Part shown: positions 52,556 through 64,000 of the stretch, piece by piece
Numbering within the stretch: position 1 is the first letter of the stretch
How the letters are laid out: every line of letters begins with the position of its first letter
NCBI GenBank assembly: GCA_963693365.1
Contig: CAVNZM010000004.1
Location: forward strand, 11,904,001 to 11,968,000
Source: Amoebidium appalachense
Taxonomy: Eukaryota; Ichthyosporea
Reading direction: 5' to 3'
DNA: 64,000 nucleotides
Notes under the pieces: model-generated
What the model was told of the DNA's origin: nothing
What the model saw: the letters and a program-made list of their open reading frames with translations, nothing else
Database searches by the model: none
Translations under genes and position numbers: made by a program

Positions 52556-53175
52556 TGTGTGTGTGTGCGCGTGCGCTATAATTTTGTAGTGATGTGTTTC
52601 TCAAGCCAATCAATACATCTAATAAACAGGTCGTAGTTACGCGTGTTTAGTATAAAATCAAGGATGTTGTAATTTACAGGTAGGCTATCTTTCTGGGTGT
52701 CTGTTGTGAATGTGACGTGTGTGTGTTGCGGTATTATGTGGTCTATCAAACTACATTTGGCGATACATGACCGGTTAAACTGGTGTGTGTGTGTGTTGTT
52801 TGGGCATGCAAATGATGCCACCTTATACTTATTAGATCTCCACTGTATAGCACGTGTACAGTAAAAGCGTGGTAATTGATCAATAATACCATCAGCTAGA
52901 GAAAGACCAGTTCTACAGGAAGGTAATATGTATTTAGGTGTTATACACTTGCGAGTGCCATATTTGGCAATATGGTTGAGGCGGTCAGTATATATAAAAC
53001 GAGACATAAGGCTTAGTTTTTCAAGGTGTATGCTTTCATCGGGTCTAGTGTCGTGTGGTATCTTTTTCCATTTGTTATATTGCGTGATTATCTTGTGATT
53101 GTGTACATGTTTAATAAGTAAGTGGCAGTCCAAAGTCACACACACACTATTGCGGGGTTTATTTGTATTTGTGCC
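52227..53175 (-). mobile_element. LINE 3' region, copy B (open frame retained)
   Basis: On the minus strand an open frame runs from beyond 53175 to TAA at 52576. It includes VTLDCHLLIKHVHNH, LIYTDRL-type basic segments and a C-terminal Cys/His region (SCIAKCSLIDHIIPQHTH) like the zinc-finger end of some LINE proteins. It is followed by (CA)n and poly-A on that strand (52432-52567). The DNA is a direct repeat of copy A; the better-preserved frame suggests a younger insertion. Confidence 0.6.
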
Positions 53176-53244
53176 CAGGGGAGAAGGGGAGTGCCATAAC
53201 AGAAGTGCCAGTATTTGGAAATGCATGCAGCTCATTGAGCTCAC

Positions 53245-53309
53245 GTACTCTTTTGCTGCACGTGCGCTTGAGAACTCCACAAATCCCAGGCACTGCCCAA
53301 GCCCACACT
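53245..53309 (-). other. Orphan RRM-like exon fragment
   Basis: On the minus strand, acceptor GCGACGCAG is followed by ECGLGQCLGFVEFSSARAAK and then TAC with donor GTGAGC. LGFVEF fits the RNP1 strand of an RNA-recognition motif, with A..A.. helix residues after it. It directly precedes the LINE copy B on the same strand. It may be a captured or transduced host exon, or an exon of an unmodelled minus-strand gene. Confidence 0.35.
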
Positions 53310-54486
53310 CTGCGTCGCTTATAAATAGCATATGCATAAAAAAAACCGGGAAAAATAAAAAAAAGCTCTTTTCTTTGATGTATATGCGATACACTGTCTG
53401 ACTGTGCTCCGGACTTTGAGCACAAGGATCGTGCAGGAATTCAGATTTGAGCACAACCCTTTAGCCAATCCCTTGTGCGAACAGACGGCTTTGACGCAGG
53501 GTGTTAAATTTGTTTTTGGCTAATATTATTTGCCATTTTCCCAATTGGTGGCTTTCCGCCAGCCTGGATGGCCCATTATTATAACAAAGCCAACAACCGT
53601 TTTTAGGTGTATTTTCCTATGTGATTGGCTCTATTATGGCCAATCTTTGGGAAATAGATGGACCTAATGTCAAAAAAAATTTTTTTTTCTTTTGACTCGG
53701 TTTTATTGATCCGTTGATGAAGGCAACGGGCAGCCACAGGCTACATAACCACCAATAGAACTGAAAAAGCCAAAGCTACGAAATAAAAATAAAGCGACAA
53801 GTGACAAAGGACACCAGCGGGCAAAACCTTAAGTGTACGTGTATGCGTGAAACTAGTTTGCTCCAACTAGTCATATGCATCGATGTTGACCAGACCACAC
53901 TCCGCAAGAAGACATCATTACTGCTGCTTCCCAACAGGCCCCCCTCAAAACCTACCGAGGCACAGCAAGCAAGCCAGCCTCCACAATTAGGGACAATTTT
54001 CGGAATTTCGGAATTTCACAGCCTGCTTGAGGCTCACGAGACACAAAGCCGTCCGTGCATTGGTGCACACCCCGGCAGGGTGCGAAATGTTGTGCTTGAG
54101 TACCTGCTGCTCAGGGTGGCCCTTCTATGATAAAGAACACTGTGTCTTATATATAAAGACGTTTGAAAAAAAAGTGGGCTTAACAAAAAAAAAAAACAGA
54201 AACTATTTAAGTTTATGTTTTTTTACACCCTCATAATTACGCTGCACCGTGCCGGGCTACCGACGTCAGGGTCGTGATTCCTCAAGGGCACACACACTTA
54301 AAGAAATCACGCGTGACTCAAAGCCGCAGTGAGCTGCCGCCCGCGTTACTGCAGAGAACAGACGTCGACGAGGCTGAGCTCGAGTTTGTACAGTATTTCA
54401 GAGCTATAGCCTACTTTGTAGTGGTGACAGTTTTTTAGTTGCCAAGGATATTATCCTTCTGTTCATTTGTATTTACAAAGTTTTAG

Positions 54487-54716
54487 AATTGATATTAGGA
54501 CCTCATAACGACTCTGAGGAAGACAAACTTGGTGATTTGAAAGTGAACTTTTCTGAAATCCTGAATTATAGTGCCCGTGAAAGGCCTTACATCAACTTGC
54601 CAAGCACGGATTACGGGTTGAAGTTCAACTCTCATGTTGACGAAGTGCTTGGAACGGACTCAGCTTCTTCCTTACCGACTGCAGTGTTTTTATGTTGGGC
54701 AAGTTGCTTAGTGTGA
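54487..54716 (+). CDS. Candidate coding exon, acidic, possibly of the bHLH-PAS gene
   Basis: After acceptor AAGTTTTAG an open frame (LILGPHNDSEEDKLGDLKVN…) of about 75 codons runs to TGA at 54714-54716. It joins in phase to the exon ending at 51362. A donor before the stop (for example after GACTGCA, 54680) would be needed to continue to the bHLH exon at 56372. Composition is acidic and Ser/Tyr-containing, and codon use looks real. No domain recognised. Confidence 0.35.
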
Positions 54717-56371
54717 CGGTGACGTCTAAGAAGCTCAGAGTCGAATTTACACTTAGGGGCCATAACATCTGGTGCTTGCCCGAAACTTTCAAATTAAAAT
54801 CAGTTGCCCATGTTTTATTTCAGTCTTCAAGATGACCGTCATCTTCGAACACTGAGCCTCGACACTCCACCACTAGTCTATCAATACCGTGACGCGCATG
54901 TTGTTACCAGCCCATGCAGACTACTGATTACTCGGGCGAACTGCTATAAAACGCTTCTCATTGACAACCCGCCATTCCCGTAGGCTCAGCGGACCGGCAC
55001 GGTAACCGATTCCGCATTTTCAGAGGGGTAGGTTAAACCGAGAGTGTTGGAGAGGAGCAGGGACCTCGGGAGTTGTTTTGGAGACCACCAGCTACTTCGA
55101 CCGCAAAGGACATGGTAAGAGCCGGGTGCTGTTGGGGCTTTAGAGTCTGCTTCCTGTTCAGATTGTGGGTTTTACTTCACCGTGAGCTCACATCGCATGA
55201 GACATTGCACGGCAACTCAGTGGGCACGGTGAGCCACCGGGGCAGCTATTAGTAGGCTCAGCCTGGGAACTAGTGCTATGGTTTTCGCTCGCAGGTGTGA
55301 CACGTAGCTTTGCTGTTGGGCCGGTAGCACCCCATATGATGCAAACTGTCATTCTACTTTGTGTGGCTGCTCCCTCGCAAGTCTTTAGGTGGGGCGTGTT
55401 TGTGATAGTCACAGTAAACCAGCTGGCTCCTGTGTACGTTACTGGCATCCACATGGGACGGTTTGTTTGCAAAGTGCTTACTTATGTGGAAAATGAGGGA
55501 GAGCTTTAGTAGTTCAGTGCTTCGGGAAGGAGAGGGGCCCCGGCTCTCGTGGGTTCTACTAATAGGAGCAACTAACTTAGTTGCTAGCGGCTTTGTGTCC
55601 AAGTGTCCAGTGCCGGGGTCACGGCATCTGAATGTGGCACGAAAGAACCTGCAATGTTGTTTTTAAAAAGTATACGCCTGAAAGCTTTGTTACTGAAGCC
55701 TTAGAGCCGGATACTTTCGGAAGGATGAGGGGGGGGAGGGGCCTGATACTTTTGGAAGGATGAGGGGGGGGAGGGGGAGGAGGGGGAGGGGGAGGGGGAG
55801 GGAGGTAGAGGGTGCCGGGATTGAGGTGTTGAAAAACTTCGGTATCGGATGACCTCTCGGATACGGTAGCAATGGCCGTCTATCACAGGCTGTCGCTTGC
55901 AAAGGAAGCTAATACATCGTGTCCACTCATCTAGTTTGTTGGAAGCACAGATTTGCAGTTGAAACACAGGAGATCTGAAAGCATAGTGTCACATAGTTGC
56001 TGTTTAATATTGGGACCCGCGGTGAGGTTGCTTGGTTGATAGCGGGTGGGTCACAAGACTAACCCGTTTACCACGCTGCGGCGCTGGAAAGAGGGATCGT
56101 TGTGGTCGTGGTAAAGTTTAATGTTTTTTGGTTTGGTTTTACGTTCCAAGTTGGTTTAATTGGTGGTGGTTACTGGGGAAGGGTGGGGGGAAGAGGGGAG
56201 GGGGGGGGAGGGGGGAGGGGGGGGGGGGGGGGGAGGAGGAGGCAGATTGCAAATGGCATGTATTTGCCGACCTTTTGGTTGTCTGTGGGTTTTCCGGCAC
56301 CCCTGTGACAGTCTCCGCGTTCCGCCCAATCCATTTTCGTTTTCTCTGACCGTTTGTGGTGTTGGCTGCAG

Positions 56372-63717
<7,346 letters not shown>

Positions 63718-63793
63718 GTGTGTGCGCTGGCTTCCTGTGCCTATCTGTATCTCACTTTCACCCTCCCACCCTCCCTCTCTCTCTTCTTGCGCC

Positions 63794-63852
63794 TCACTCT
63801 GCATCGTGTTATCCGTTGTTCACGTGTACTTCGTACTTTATGACGCATTCAA
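63794..63852 (+). repeat. Dispersed ~105-bp repeat, copy 5 (5'-truncated)
   Basis: Only the right half is present, from CACTCTGCATCGTGTTATCC to TTATGACGCATTC, followed by a C-rich tract. It sits about 75 bp after the donor of exon 63622-63717, in host-gene orientation. Confidence 0.85.
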
Positions 63853-64000
63853 CTCCCCCCCTCCCCCCCTCCCCCCCCCCCCCCCCCTTTTTTTTTTTAA
63901 CACCAGTGTGGATTTTGTGTGTGCAGCTGAATGGGTGTAGTGGTTGCACGTGTGTGGACGGGCTCATGTGTGTATCAAGTATGTTTGATGAGGGCATCTG

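Noticed and set aside
50196-53175. The ~940-bp direct repeats as LTRs of an LTR retrotransposon
   Set aside because: They contain protein-coding sequence and simple repeats, lack TG…CA ends, and the DNA between them is a LINE-type RT relic with no protease, integrase or primer-binding site.

Overview
This is nuclear DNA of a eukaryote with many spliceosomal introns, and it is unusually rich in low-complexity DNA. Long runs of G or C, (GT/CA)n, (GA/CT)n and GGGT-type repeats fill almost every intron and spacer. Most long open frames are translations of these repeats, not genes. Real exons are short (about 45-180 bp), have good GT-AG borders and join in phase. The lineage is not settled. A bHLH-PAS factor and a secreted collagen-like protein suggest an animal or unicellular relative. 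The mitochondrial-division dynamin has both animal-like and plant/alga-like stretches. A Penelope-like retroelement with an N-terminal GIY-YIG nuclease belongs to a type known from green algae, other protists and invertebrates.

Layout. 1.4-4.9 kb (minus): a predicted type I membrane protein with a signal peptide, about 119 Gly-X-Y triplets rich in Gly-Pro-His, and a C-terminal membrane anchor. 5-10.8 kb: gene-poor, with a compact cluster of bZIP-type sites near 6.15 kb. 10.8-12.0 kb (plus): a TATA box and a small gene with a mitochondrial-like presequence and an odd frame change. 12.3-27.5 kb (minus): a complete 22-exon Drp1/DNM1L-type dynamin (711 aa), convergent with the previous gene, with one GC-AG intron and a TA-flanked MITE in an intron. 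28.8-29.6 kb (minus): a small two-exon gene of unknown family with basic phosphorylation-like motifs. 29.6-35.4 kb: spacer with a 0.8-kb element bounded by about 185-bp inverted repeats and a 48-bp tandem duplication.

35.4-48.3 kb (plus): a protein with three CCHC zinc knuckles. Its 7.2-kb intron holds the Penelope-like element (39.6-42.6 kb), which carries three coding lesions. 48.65-49.70 kb: a hAT-like non-autonomous transposon with a perfect 8-bp target duplication. 50.2-53.3 kb: two diverged copies of a LINE 3' part and a decayed LINE reverse-transcriptase piece on the minus strand, plus an orphan RRM-like exon. 51.3-64 kb (plus): a bHLH-PAS (ARNT/BMAL-like) transcription factor that runs off the window end; its 5' exons are uncertain.

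A dispersed repeat of about 105 bp occurs five times, always in introns, always in the host gene's sense orientation and always next to a poly-C tract. The genes do not form an obvious pathway. The one suggestive pairing is the convergent mitochondrial-presequence gene and the mitochondrial-division dynamin.
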